The translations under genes were made by a program, and so were the position numbers. A DNA stretch of 64,000 nt, from NCBI RefSeq assembly GCF_032452875.1, contig NC_083869.1, forward strand, positions 79,478,501-79,542,500, in the 5' to 3' direction. The DNA is from Bos javanicus. Its lineage: Eukaryota > Chordata > Mammalia > Artiodactyla > Bovidae. Under the pieces are notes generated by a model. It was given only the letters and a program-made list of their open reading frames with translations. It did not search any database and was not told the origin of the DNA. The stretch's first letter is position 1. The number at the start of each line of letters is the position of its first letter. This document shows, in pieces, positions 34,936 through 46,046 of the stretch.

Positions 34936-34946
34936 GTATATAGGCT

Positions 34947-35729
34947 ACACAGGCTCAAAGAAAAAGTCAGAGATCATCAAATCCTTGGCTCTTTTCCTAC
35001 AGGTCCAAAAGTATAAATGGATAAAATGATACTAGGCTGAAAACGATTTAGAGAACAGGATCTGGATGCTTCTATTTTACAACGATGAGGCAGCTTTAAA
35101 ATACAGAAGCATCTACAATTTTGTTCTCAAGCAAACTAGTATTAGGGGAATCATTGTTCAAAAGTATTTTTGAGATGTCACTGCACATTTTTAAAAGCAA
35201 TTTTTTAAAAAGGAAAGCTGTCACGTTTTGGATTTTCCCCTTCTCTCTTTGCCCTCCCCCGAACTCCAATCCTCCAAATGGCTAAGCCGCATAGCTGAAA
35301 GGATTTTGCTCATTTTTTCCAAAACACTTCACATCTGGGCAGTCGCCAACCATGGAAAGTTTCAAGTAAATGTAACATTTGGGAGAAGGACAAGCTCGTC
35401 TGGGGCTGCCCTCGCGGGTCCCCGGCCCTCAGAGGCGTCGCCACACGCCCTTACCGGATAGCCGGGGGCCAGCGGCAAGCTTGGACAGCCGAGCTCCGAT
35501 GGCCAGGCCAGACTCCAGCCACGACCAAGCCCACTGATGGCCGGCCCCTGGGCTGCAGGGGCTCTTACCCATCAGTTGCCCAAACAGTTCGAGGTCCCAG
35601 AGTCCAGGAGCCCATCCGTTTTGAAAAGGACGAGACCACTGGCCCCCAGTTTCTATCTGTAGCACCCTCGGTCCTGACCAAGCCAGAGAGAAGGGGCTAC
35701 TCTGGAGACCTGCCTGCCTCTCCAGCCTC
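34947..35729. other. GLS upstream flank
   Basis: No coding gene. GC content rises from about 35390. On the - strand there are two good splice-donor words, GTAAGG (complement of 35449-35454) and GTAAGA (complement of 35563-35568). Such donors would suit a divergent non-coding transcript, but no exon is demonstrated. Confidence 0.4.
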
Positions 35730-35842
35730 ACACGTCAGTTTGAGTCCACGCCCCGCCCCTCCCCCTCCGTACCCCCTCTGCCGCCCGTCAGCCGCCCTAC
35801 ACTGCGCACCAGGCGCCGAGAGAAATTTGACTGCTCCAGTCA

Positions 35843-35876
35843 CCAATCATAAGCGAGGTCGAGGATCTGAGCCAAT
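35843..35876 (+). promoter_or_regulatory. GLS: Tandem CCAAT boxes
   Basis: CCAAT occurs at 35843-35847 (caccaatcat) and 35872-35876 (gccaatcgga), spaced 29 bases apart, in the orientation and place expected for NF-Y binding upstream of the start. Motif presence is seen; binding is inferred. Confidence 0.65.
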
Positions 35877-35937
35877 CGGAGCTGGCGGAGGGGGCAGGCC
35901 GTCGGCGTCCTCCCGCCTCCTGGAGGGTGCGCGCGGA

Positions 35938-36018
35938 ATGTCTCGGGCCCGCCCCTGCGCCTCAGCCTCAGTGCGGAGCCCTACGCCGTGTGAGGAGAAG
36001 GGGAAGTGGAGAGTCTGA
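35938..36018 (+). other. Possible upstream ORF of GLS
   Basis: ATG at 35938 opens 26 codons (MSRARPCASASVRSPT...) ending with TGA at 36016-36018, before the GLS start. It matters only if transcription begins upstream of 35938, which is not established. Confidence 0.25.
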
Positions 36019-36045
36019 GGAGAAGCGTTAGCCGGCAGTCTGAGG

Positions 36046-36066
36046 AGCAGCAGCGGCGGCGGCGGC
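36046..36066 (+). repeat. GLS: GLS 5'UTR (AGC)3(GGC)4 repeat
   Basis: A pure trinucleotide run, three AGC then four GGC units, lies about 150 bases before the GLS start codon. Human GLS carries a polymorphic GCA repeat in its 5'UTR, and its large expansion causes glutaminase deficiency. This tract is the probable orthologous site in a short, GGC-shifted form. Confidence 0.7.
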
Positions 36067-36215
36067 TGTGGGAGCCGGCACCACACCCACGTCTCTGCCC
36101 CTGTCCTCTTTTTGCCCTCTGGCCGTCGCGCCGGAGACTGCATTCTCGGAAAAGAGCGGTCGCCCACGTCCGGAGCATCCTCCCCTGTTGAGCGGGCGCT
36201 GACGGACCCGGCGGT

Positions 36216-36613
36216 ATGATGCGACTCCGAGGCTCGGCGATGCTGCGGGACCTGCTCTTGCGCCCGCCTGCTGCCGCCTGCGCAGTTCTGAGGCGGGCGC
36301 AGCCTCTCGCCACCTTGTGCCGGCGACCCCTGGGCGGGGGACGAACGGGCCAGGTGGCCGCCGCGCGGCTCTACCCGTGGTGGGGCGGGGGCGGCCGGTC
36401 GGCGGGTCCCCTCACGAGGGGCCTGTCCAGCTCGCCCTCGGAGATCCTACAGGAGTTGGGCAAGGGGGCCACGCAGCAGCAGCAGCAGCCGCCGCCGCAG
36501 CCTGGGGCGTCGCCGCCCGCAGTCCCGCAGGCGCCCGGCCCCAAGGACGGCCCGGGGGAGACGGACGCGTTCTCCAACAACGAGGGCAAGGAGCTGGTGC
36601 CTTCAGGCGAAAA
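36216..36613 (+). CDS. GLS: GLS exon 1, mitochondrial glutaminase N-terminus
   Basis: Glutaminase hydrolyses glutamine to glutamate and ammonia in mitochondria. This exon encodes residues 1-132 plus two bases of codon 133. The start is the first ATG of a tandem pair (MMRLRGSAMLRDLLLR), as in other mammalian GLS; the upstream frame offers nothing similar. Residues 1 to about 68 are Arg-rich and lack acidic residues except D12, as expected for a mitochondrial presequence. GLSSSPSEILQELGKG (69-84) is strongly conserved. A Q5-P3 tract follows at residues 87-94, not present in human as I recall it. The 3' splice donor is AA|gtgagt at 36614, phase 2. The exon lies in the CpG island. Identification is near certain because exons 2-6 follow in phase. 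Confidence 0.97.
36474..36497 (+). repeat. GLS: CAG/CCG tract coding polyGln-polyPro in GLS
   Basis: Five CAG codons (36474-36488) and three CCG-type Pro codons (36489-36497) code Q87-Q91 and P92-P94, followed by QPG. The tract lies in the linker between presequence and folded domain, where length change should be tolerated. Pure CAG makes it a candidate length polymorphism. Confidence 0.9.
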
Positions 36614-39600
36614 GTGAGTGTCTACTCGAGGCGCAGGAGGCTTCGTCCCGCCTGGGTCCCGGGCCCGGGAGGGGCCTTCGGCGGGGCGGGATGGGAGCGG
36701 AGGTTCGAGAAAGAGAAAGAAAGAGATGCCGGGCGGCCTGCGCCTTCTGCGCCATGTGATTAGGCCCGGCCCCGCCCGCGCCCCTCGCTGGGCCCTTACT
36801 TCCCTTCCCCGCCGCCGGGTGGAGCTGCCAAGGGTCCGGAGGGCCCCTCTGGTGCCCCCCTCCCCTAACCCCCGTGCTGGAGCTGTGGCTGCGTGTCTGT
36901 CCCACGCCGCGCGTGCTCAGCGCCCTGGCTCCGGGCCGCAGTGCCTGGCCGCCCGCCCAGCCCTTGGCGGTGATGCCACAAGAACATCACCAAGTGACAT
37001 TTAGGAGTCTGGCGATGGGCAAAGCCTGTGCCTTTCTGACTCCTTGCTTCAAGAAGGGCTCGAGTTTCTCTCTGCGTATCCCTCCTTCGATCTCCGCCAC
37101 CATCTCTTAAGAAGCCTAATGTAGCAGAATATTCTTAACATTTCTGAAGTGGCTTCTTAAGGCTTATGTAGAGCCATCTGGGGCACCGGAAATAACGTTT
37201 CCGCAATGAGATTGGGAGGAAAAGGGTCATGTGGCCTAGAAGACGGGGCACGCAGTACAGACCACCTGTTTGCACTGGGGACCATCTAGCTTTGGCCCGT
37301 CTGACATCTTCCATGAGATGGGCGAGTTTTTGAAAATACATATGAAAATAGCCAGGATTGAATGTGACGGGTAAAATGCTAACTCTGAAAACGAATTAAG
37401 TAGCCTTTGTGGTTTAAATGAATTGTGATAGGGTGATAACTCACCTATTGTGCACGACAATTTAATCTTTAAACAAAATTGGGGTTTTTTTCTACGCAGT
37501 ACGTGAGGCAGTTTCCTGGATATTTTGTCTTGAGTTAATATAAATGGACACAAAGCTTTTTTTCCCACTGTAGGTAAATATTTACCTGTTTTCTTTATAT
37601 CTTACTGTTTTTCTGACTTTGCGCTGACCGTATGTGATCTGTTTTTTGCTCCTCTTACATTGCTATCTTAAGTCAAACTGAAAGTGGGTTTCTTATACTT
37701 TCAATCTCAGACCTGGCTTAATGTTTCCTGTAATTGAAATTGGCACCATCCTAAAACATTCCGAGCTAAAATTGTTTTCCTAGACTGAAAAATGTTACTT
37801 TAAAAAATATCGCTTGGTGATGGGCCACATTTGTGATATTCTGTGATAAGGGTTTTGCACCCTTATGATTATGGGTAGGTCATTGAACATCCTCAGTTGG
37901 ATGACCCAAATGTGGTCACGTTTTGAAAAGCTAGACTTTCGTCAAATCTCTGCATCTTTAACGTTTTTTGGAGACTAGAATTGTGTGTGTTTATATGGTA
38001 CTCACTTTACTTTTCTGAATTACCAGGCATGTAACTAGTCTAAGTACAGATGTCCAGACTTGCAGAATTGAAAGAAGAATGTGATTACTAGCATTTAAAA
38101 GTTGTCCTTAAAGGTTGTTTGATGGGAACGGCTTTCTCTAGAAAATGTCTTCCGTTCTGTCTCTTCAATGGCTCTAGTGTCCCTCTTTTTTTTCCCCTTT
38201 AGTGAGAAAATTGAGCTTTTGTGATTTACATGTTTTCTAGAAGCTTGTACCACCATTGCCTTTGAAATAAATCATTTCTTAGCAGTAATTTTGGAACACT
38301 TACTTTGTCTAATGCTTTTTGACCATTCTACATAAAATGTCCCTTCCTGTTCCTCCTAGCCCCCGAAGAAAACCAGTCTACGGAGGGACTCCTTGAAGAA
38401 TATTTGTTCAGATGTCCTGGGAGTTTGAATGGCCAATAAGATAACCTTGTTTACCGTGGTTCAAAAGAGTCTGTTTTTGACACCAAAGTTTGGAGTAATA
38501 GCTAGAAAATTTTAGGAGCAGTCCAAGTATGTGATAAACCTGAGAGCTTTCAATCAAGGATTTCAAGAGTGAACCCCAGCTATCTCCTATTTAAGATAGA
38601 GTGAAGAGTACTGGTCTCGATGATTGTGAAAAAAATTTTAATCTGTTTAAAGATTCCATTTCTTGAATGATCTGGTTTCAAAATGTAGCTTCCTTCCTTC
38701 AACTTCATCCATTTTGCCTTTATGAGGTAAACATTTCTCTTATTCTGGGAGGTAAGGTTCCAGTTGATGCATCCTTTCTTACACTCAGTTTCCAAAGTAT
38801 AGGTCATTCCTCAGTCAGCGAGTCACCTGGGATGCCAGCACTCACTCAGGATTCTGCCAGTTTCTGTAGAGGATTATTAAAAGAAATACCCATGTGAAAA
38901 ATAAAATGAGTTTAACATTTGTTATGTATGGTTCTTCAGTTAAAAAATTACATCATTTATTGTAAAACCTTACAAGGAGATTAGCCTTTGAATTTTAGGC
39001 TCAAATGAAAATTTTTTGTTGTTTGGTTCCTGGAAAAAATTTATGTAAAACAATGTAATATTGACTGTTTACCCTTTTGCCTTGCTTACCAGTTAGATCA
39101 GAGTGAATTTAATTCTTAACCATAGCAATTTTATTAGTTCATGTGGCTGGGATATTCGCTTTTCCTCCTTTCCTTGATCTTATATTTTATTATCCATGCA
39201 ATATTATATTCTGGAGGGAGGTAGAATGTGAGTTATCTTTTTTCATAGTCAAATTCTGAACTGTTGTCTTTTAAGGCTATGCTATCTCTGTCAACAACTT
39301 CAATTCTGGTTTAGGTTACTGATCAAGGTTAAGATTTTACTACTGTCCTAAGTATGTTACAGGAAAATGTAATGATCTCTGCTCAGTTTTCCCTGCAGTG
39401 CTCTTATTTAATTTTGTTAGTATTATTCCATCATTTTGGAAACCACTTGACACAACTCTTGACTTTTTAAATTGTTTTCTTTTTCTGTGGCTCTTTTGGG
39501 GTTTGCTCACTGGGTATAAATCCTGAGGCTGTGAGGCCTCTGCTTTTTCCCCATTTGTCTGCCTTCTCAGCAGCATATCCTCTAATCTTTGTGTAGGTAA

Positions 39601-39656
39601 TAGTTCATTTTTCATCCAAGCTTTGTTATATTTATCTCCACATACCTAATGACTTC

Positions 39657-39869
39657 GGGGCTTCCCAGGTGGCCCAGTGGTAAAGAATCCACCTGTCAAG
39701 TAGGAGTCGCAGGTTTGATCCCTGGGTAGGGAAGAGGACCTGGAGAAGAAAGTGGCAACCCACTCCAGTATTCTTGCCTGGGAAACCCTGTGGGCAGAGG
39801 ATCCTGGCAGGCTATAGTCCATGGGGTCACAAAGAGTCATATGCAAGTTAGCAACCAAACAGCAGTCTG
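39657..39869 (+). mobile_element. Bov-tA SINE in intron 1
   Basis: Forward SINE (ggggcttcccaggtggccca ... tccatggggtcacaaagagtc) with short target-site duplication atgacttc at 39649-39656 and 39870-39877. Confidence 0.9.
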
Positions 39870-40339
39870 ATGACTTCAGATTTAAAATCTTCACCATATA
39901 TCTGTTCTTTTGTCTCATTTCAACCTATTTTGCATGTTGTTTCAAGATTAATTACAGAGTTATAATTTCAAAATACCACTTCTTCCAGAAAACCAGTAAT
40001 GGATTGGGATGCAGATTATATCAAACAATGCTATGTAGCATTTGAGATTTTTGACTAACTTTTATGTTATGCCAATGCTTGCCCAACATGAACATTTTTA
40101 TCATACTGTCTTCTCTCTCAAGAGTGCCATACTTCACTTCTGCAAAATGTAGATGTGTCTATTCTGTCTTAGTGAAGGATCTCTGGGAAGGGTTAGCAGG
40201 TGGAGAAGAGGGAAAGTTTTTTAAAGTTACTTTTTGTTTGGGCATTATATTATTTAATTAGAAAAAGAGAAGGATGATTCTCGGAAAGTATCAGTAGGTG
40301 TATGCCCTTTAGAAAATAGGTAATGCATACAGGATACAA

Positions 40340-40560
40340 TATCAAAAGTGTTCCATTAAAACAAGATCATTTTCCCCCTATCAGATTGGCAGATGTTAAA
40401 TTAAGTGATGGAAAGGGTATGGGAAATAGGAACTCTTTACATTGCTGGTGGAAGTATAAATTCAACTGTCTTGGAGGGCAGTTTGGTAGTAATCTGTTAA
40501 AAGCTGCACGTCTTTGATGCAGTAATGCTGTTTGCTCAACTATGTAATTAAAAATATATT
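40340..40560 (+). repeat. Ancient L1 3' fragment
   Basis: The words acattgctggtggaagtataaatt and tggagggcagtttggtagta match the end of L1 ORF2/3'UTR in old mammalian L1 families. Confidence 0.6.
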
Positions 40561-40945
40561 AAAAGTGAAAGTGCAAACAAATGATTTCAGTTAGCTTCAA
40601 ATAGTATGATTTTGTTTTTGTAGTTCATATTTATTCTTAATAAATGGTAGCAGGAAAAGAATTGTTACCTCATATTTTGTGCAAATTGAATTTCAAAGTA
40701 AGATTAAGTACTTAAGCATTTCAGCAATGTTGAATTAGGTCTTCTATATAGAATAGTACTGATAATGAAGTTGAAGCAATATTGGCATCCCATCCAGGTA
40801 ATACATGGTTAAATAGAAAGACAGAACCTCTGTTTAAATAGGGGACAAATTCTGTTATGATCCTTTAATCATCTGCTTTTAATTTGTAAAAGTGAACATA
40901 TTTACAATTCATTTAAATTGAAATCAAGATTGAAAATATATTTAG

Positions 40946-41089
40946 TTCAATCCCTGGGTTGGAGGATCCCCTGGAAGAGGGTGGGCAATCCGCTCCAGTG
41001 TTCTTGCCTGGGAAATCCTATGGACAGAAGAGCCTGGCAGACTACAGTCCATGGGGTCACCAAGAGTTGGACACAACTGAGCTACTACT
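40946..41089 (+). mobile_element. Bov-tA SINE, 5'-truncated
   Basis: Starts inside the monomer (tcaatccctgggttggaggatccc) and ends gagttggacacaactgagc. The tRNA head is missing. Confidence 0.85.
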
Positions 41090-41540
41090 AATTTACAATA
41101 CAAACTTAAAAACCCTCCTTCATAAAGAAAATATATTTAATTTTGGGTGTGGGACTTTGCAGTGAACCCTTCAGTCATTTTATTTGTGATTTGCTAAATA
41201 TTTTTTCTAGATTACAGTTATCAGTGAGTTGTAGTTTTGTTTGAATGCCCAACCATAACGTACATGTTAAAATTTTTGGTGGCCTAATGTTTATTTTAAA
41301 CCACATGCATCTGTTTAGCTGTTGATAATACTGGGACATAATCTGTAATAAACTGCATGCTCTTAATTAATAATACTTAGATGTCATTCACTGAAGGAGT
41401 TCCTGAGGTTTAGTCTACTTGAGTTTAGCTTCTTGTTTCTAGGCTTTATATTTTTTATAAAGAAGTCTGCCTACCTAAAAAAATCAACTAACTTAGGGAG
41501 TTAGTCTTTTTTGGTGAAGACATTTGTATGTAGGAAAAAG

Positions 41541-41557
41541 TGGTGGTGGTGGTGGTG
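41541..41557 (+). repeat. (TGG)n microsatellite
   Basis: Five complete TGG units and a partial unit. Confidence 0.9.
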
Positions 41558-42089
41558 AGTAGACACAATTTTAGTCTGAAAAAGATCAGGGTCACCTTGA
41601 AGACAAATTTGTTGAAGATATATGTGGGTGTCTTCAAGTTTTAAAAAAAATTAGTAAAAAAAAGGGCACTACTTCCTTCTTGTGATTTTGAAGTGAAAAA
41701 AAATTATGACTGTAGAAACCGAAAGTCTGCCTGTAGGATTTGCATTCTTTAAGCACCTCAGTCTTCAAATTCTTTATAAACCAAGAAGTTGCCTGTGTAT
41801 GCCGTTTCATTGTTAAGTCATTTGATACTAAGAGGAATGTTTAAAGCTAAATGAAGTAACTATTTTTATAAATAAATATCTAACTGTAGATTTCTCTAAG
41901 TAAGGTAAATAGTTTTCAGATAGAGATGCTGTTGCTATGATTTTATCCTGGAATCTACCCTGGTATAAATTATTTTGGTTGTGAAACACAGGTGCATAGA
42001 ACCGAGAAAGTCCCTTGGTGATTTTTAAACTTTAGAAAAATTTCATATTTGTACCTTTTTAGGAGTCCAGGTTAACAACACTGAGGTGT

Positions 42090-42330
42090 AGATGGCTTTT
42101 TCACTAATATTTTTGGCACAGTATTATGCTTAGAGAAAAGTGGGGAAAAACTTGTGTTCCATAGAAGTGGAATGGTTAAGTAAATTATGGCAAATCCACA
42201 TGAGAGTTTATTATTCAGTCATTTAAAGTGAATACAGATACTTTTTAGGAATATAGGAAAATATAATGTTAAGTCAAAAGTTATAATACAAAATTTTCTA
42301 TGCAATCTGATGTCAAGTCATCTCAAGCTT
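42090..42330 (+). repeat. Ancient L1 3' fragment
   Basis: The words tggaatggttaagtaaattatgg and tttattattcagtcatttaaag are diverged forms of the L1 3' block, forward orientation. Confidence 0.6.
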
Positions 42331-42825
42331 TTAAAAATGCTTAGAAAAAGTAGTAGAAATAAGCCAAAACAATGTTAGCAGTTGTTGGTTTGTGAGAACA
42401 GACGCTGTTTTTCCTGCCTCCATATAGTTACTTTTAAGATTTTCATTATGATAACTTCTAATCAGAGAAAGGATTTTAAATTTGTAAATCTCTACCCTGC
42501 TGTCCTGGTTTGCTATCCTGATATCCTTTTTCTAGTATGTATAACAGTATTATCACATTGAAAAAAGTTCTGAAGAAGATTGTGAATGGGTTTGTAAAGC
42601 TCCTACTATCGGCATTATCCAGTTGTATTCTCTTTTATCCTCAAACATCAAAGTTTTAAATTTCTTAACTGTTTTGGTGTAAGTCTCATAAAATGTTGCC
42701 TGTTTTTCTGCCATATTAAAACCTTGTAATGAATAGAGTTTAACATTTCTTAGGTTCACTATAAGGGGGTATTACTATACTGTGCTAAAATACAGTGATG
42801 CTCCAAGGCACGTGTGGTAAACTTT

Positions 42826-43015
42826 TTCTCTCAAGGGCCAAATAGTGTATATTTTTGGCTTCACAAGCTATCTGGTCTATTAAAGGTATTCAAAGCATCT
42901 GTTGTAGCAAAGAAGGCATAGACAGTAGATTTGAGTAGGCATGGCTTTCTTGCAGTAAAACTTTATTTATAAAAACTGGTGGCCCTTGTAGTTTGCTGTT
43001 GGTAGCCTTTGCACT
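42826..43015 (+). repeat. hAT-type (Charlie-like) nonautonomous DNA transposon
   Basis: The words aactttttctctcaagggccaaatagtgtatattttt, aaaactttatttataaaaactggtgg and tagtttgctg match the core of a common mammalian hAT MER element. The exact family name is not certain. Confidence 0.65.
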
Positions 43016-43270
43016 AAACTGGATTTGTGTAAGATTTTCTCTAATACCCTGGTTTTGGTTAGAATGGTTTGTTCTTCTGTGAATTATTGTATCAGTTGCT
43101 ACATTTGGTTCTTGGCCTCCCTGTCTCCAATTCAGCTATTTTCCCTCATTCTCACCTTCTATACCCAATTCCCCTTACCTTTAAAAAAAAAAATGGGGTA
43201 AAATTCATGCAACATAAAATGTACTGTTTTCACTGTTTTTAAATGTATAGTTTCATGGCATTAGATACTC

Positions 43271-43401
43271 CCACTGACTCGATGGACGTGAGTCTCAGTG
43301 AACTCCGGGAGTTGGTGATGGACATGGAGGCCTGGCGTGCTGCGATTCATGAGGTCGCAAAGAGTCGGACACGACTGAGTGACTGATCTGATCTGATCTG
43401 A
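43271..43401 (+). mobile_element. BovB LINE, short 3' fragment
   Basis: Only the last 130 bases (cactgactcgatggacgtgag ... gactgagtgact) plus a (GATCT)n tail at 43385-43401. Severely 5'-truncated, sense to GLS. Confidence 0.9.
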
Positions 43402-43589
43402 TTACTTTTTTAAAGAACCCAGATAATTAAGCTTTATATGTAAAATATATCTAAATCCTTTGTGCCTACATTATGTAGTCCTGAGTGAGTAAAAGTTTAT
43501 GATTTTTAATATAGGAACTTAAGAGGAAATTTATAGGAATATAATTTATAGGAATTTTGAGTAGCTCAAAAACTGAGAATTAGAGTTGG

Positions 43590-43690
43590 AAGTGATTTTA
43601 AAGACATCTATTTCCACCTCATTTTACATAGGTTGTAAACTGGCTACAGTTATTAAATGACCTAACCAAGGTCATACAATGTTAGGACTT
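43590..43690 (-). repeat. MIR-like fragment
   Basis: The words cctcattttacataggttgtaaactg and gacctaaccaaggtcatacaatg are a diverged reverse-complement MIR core. Confidence 0.5.
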
Positions 43691-43949
43691 ACTTTGTTTT
43701 TTCTTCCAGTATTAGGAGATTAATATAACACTTTATAAGTTTTTAGGTTTAGTATTGAAAGAGACCTGAAAGCCATCTCCCCAGCTGACGTTTTTCCCCT
43801 CCTGTTATACTTGCTACAGATTGTTATCCATCTCTGTTTGAATACTCATTGATAAGAGAATTTATTACCTTTGAAGGCAACACATACCATTTTCAGAGTT
43901 GTTTTGTTTTTCCTTATGTGTAGCTGAAATCGGGCTTTTTGTTAACTTT

Positions 43950-44475
43950 CAGTTCAGTTCAGTTTAGTTCAGTCACTCAGTCGTGTCCAACTCTTTGCGA
44001 CACCATGAATCGCAGCACACCAGGCCTCCCTGTCCATCACCAACTCCCGGAGTTCACTCAGACTCACGTCCATCGAGTCAGTGATGCCATCCAGCCATCT
44101 CATCCTCTGTCGTCCCCTTGTCCTCCTGCCCCCAATCCCTCCCAGCATCAGAGTCTTTTCCAATGAGTCAGCTCTTCACATAAGGTGGCCAAAGTACTGG
44201 AGTTTCAGCTTTAGCATCATTCCTTCCAAAGAACACCCAGGGCTGATCTCCTTCAGAATGGACTGGTTGGATCTCCTTGCAGTCCAAGGGACTCTCAAGA
44301 GTCTTCTCCAACACCACAGTTCAAAAGCATCAATTCTTCGGCGCTCAGCCTTCTTCACAGTCCAACTCTCACATCCATACATGACCACAGGAAAAACCAT
44401 AGCCTTGACTAGACGAACCTTTGTTGGCAAAGTAATGTCTCTGCTTTTGAATGTGCTATCTAGTTTGGTCATTAT
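43950..44475 (-). mobile_element. BovB LINE, 5'-truncated
   Basis: (TTCAG)n tail at 43950-43972, then antisense C-terminal frames 43969-44163 and 44176-44472 (VFPVVMYGCESWTVKKAERRR). A one-base change splits the two frames near 44165. Confidence 0.92.
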
Positions 44476-45796
44476 TTTGAGGAAGTCATCTCTCGTGTGG
44501 TATTAGAGTAATTTCAGTGATAGAATTCACGTATCTGTATTTTTACAACTAGAATGACTTGTTAACAGATACTTGACTAAAGGAGTGCATGGTTGGAAGG
44601 ACAAACAGAGTTGGACATCTCGGACTTGATCTGCCCAGGTCCTCACTCTCACATTGAAGTCAAGCAGATTGTACCCTTGGGTTAGACTCATGAATTTGTA
44701 CATATGGACACTTTGTCATCAGCTGATGTAGAGAGCCTGGCCACTTCTCACATAAAGCTTACTTTTGTGTTTCTTACTTTGATTTTTTTTTAATAAATTT
44801 AAATAAAGTCCAGCTATAACAGCTGCCTCATCTCATCCTTGCTTTGTATTTTACAAGATGCAGTTTTAACAAGGCAGAGTAACAATTTGGTCATCTAACA
44901 TAAGTAGTTTCCCTGTTAGCATTTTGGTTAGAAATTCTTCAATATGTAAGGAATCTCACCTTTCTTTATTTTGAATAAACTCCAGGTATTCCTCCTAAAA
45001 TGGAGTGTAACAACTCAGCACAGTTGGTGTGGCATAGCAGAAAGAGTCTGGGATTAGGAACCAAGTATTGACTTCTAGGACTAAATCTGGTCCACCCACT
45101 TGAGTTGTGTGACATTGGCCATATTACTTGACTTTGTCTGTAATTTGGGGACAGTTTACCCACTTTGCTTTATCACATGGAGTTTTAAGATGAAACAATA
45201 GAAAGTCCTTTTAAAGTAAAGCTTTAAAAAATGTAAAATTTTGTTTTTGAATTCTCTAATACTTAGCTTTGGGGAAAAATGATTTAGAGTCTTTGTCAGA
45301 CTTTAAATGGTATGTGATCAGCCACTATGAATTCAGCTTTCAACTTCACAGGTTCAGTCTGCCAGTTTACCCGTGTTACGGACGCTTTCTATCAATCAGA
45401 TCACTCTAAAATCAAAATGATAAACTGATTTAAAAACAGCCCCAGGTATTTTTTTTAGATAATTGTTTTAAAATGAAGCTACAAGTAAAAACACCAAAGC
45501 ATTCTTTTGTATTCTATTAGTAGGCGTCTTTTTTTTTTTTTTTTTACTTAGTTGAAGTTTTTTATTATCTAATAGGTTTACTATACTATATTATACATTT
45601 GAGTTATATGGAGTTGACAAAAAAGATATTACCCCAGCCTTTATAGTTTGGAAAGGTCTAGTAATATGAAACATTATTTAACAAAATAAGACAAAGTAAG
45701 TTGTTTTCCATTTTTTTCCCCTCCTCATTTTGAGTTCATTTTCCTTTCATTTGATAATAGTTTTTTTACTTAGAAACTTTTGATAGCATAGATAGT

Positions 45797-45900
45797 TGTG
45801 CCCTACTCTCAGCAACCCCATGGACTGGAGCCTACCAGGCTCCTCCGTCCATGGGATTTTCCAGGCAAGAGTACTGGAGTGGGGTGCCATTGCCTTCTCC
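45797..45900 (-). mobile_element. BovA2/Bov-tA SINE, truncated
   Basis: Reverse-complement half-element ending tgccattgccttctcc, with a 7 bp target-site duplication agatagt at 45790-45796 and 45901-45907. Confidence 0.85.
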
Positions 45901-46046
45901 AGATAGTACATAGCCAATTTATTAACTAAATATCAGACTAAGGAGTTTTAATTGTCCTTTTGTATTGGGAAACTGGTTGATCAGTAGTCAGAGTCAGTGT
46001 CACTTCCTGTTTATAGAATTGGTAAATTTGTAAATTTCTTGATCAG

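Larger units (their letters stand above)
35730..36960 (+). promoter_or_regulatory. GLS: GLS CpG-island promoter
   Basis: A GC-rich, CpG-dense block surrounds GLS exon 1 within an otherwise AT-rich window. It holds GC boxes (ccccgcccc near 35750, cccgcccct near 35950, ggggcggg near 36680) and no TATA box at a sensible place. CpG-island, TATA-less control with Sp1 and CCAAT sites is the known pattern for mammalian kidney-type glutaminase. The transcription start is not visible; I expect it near 35,950-36,010, with a 5'UTR of roughly 200-250 bases. Confidence 0.8.

Noticed and set aside
35740..36763. Several long overlapping ORFs on both strands around GLS exon 1
   Set aside because: CpG islands lack stop codons by composition. 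Only the 36216 frame has conserved protein sequence and splices in phase to exon 2.
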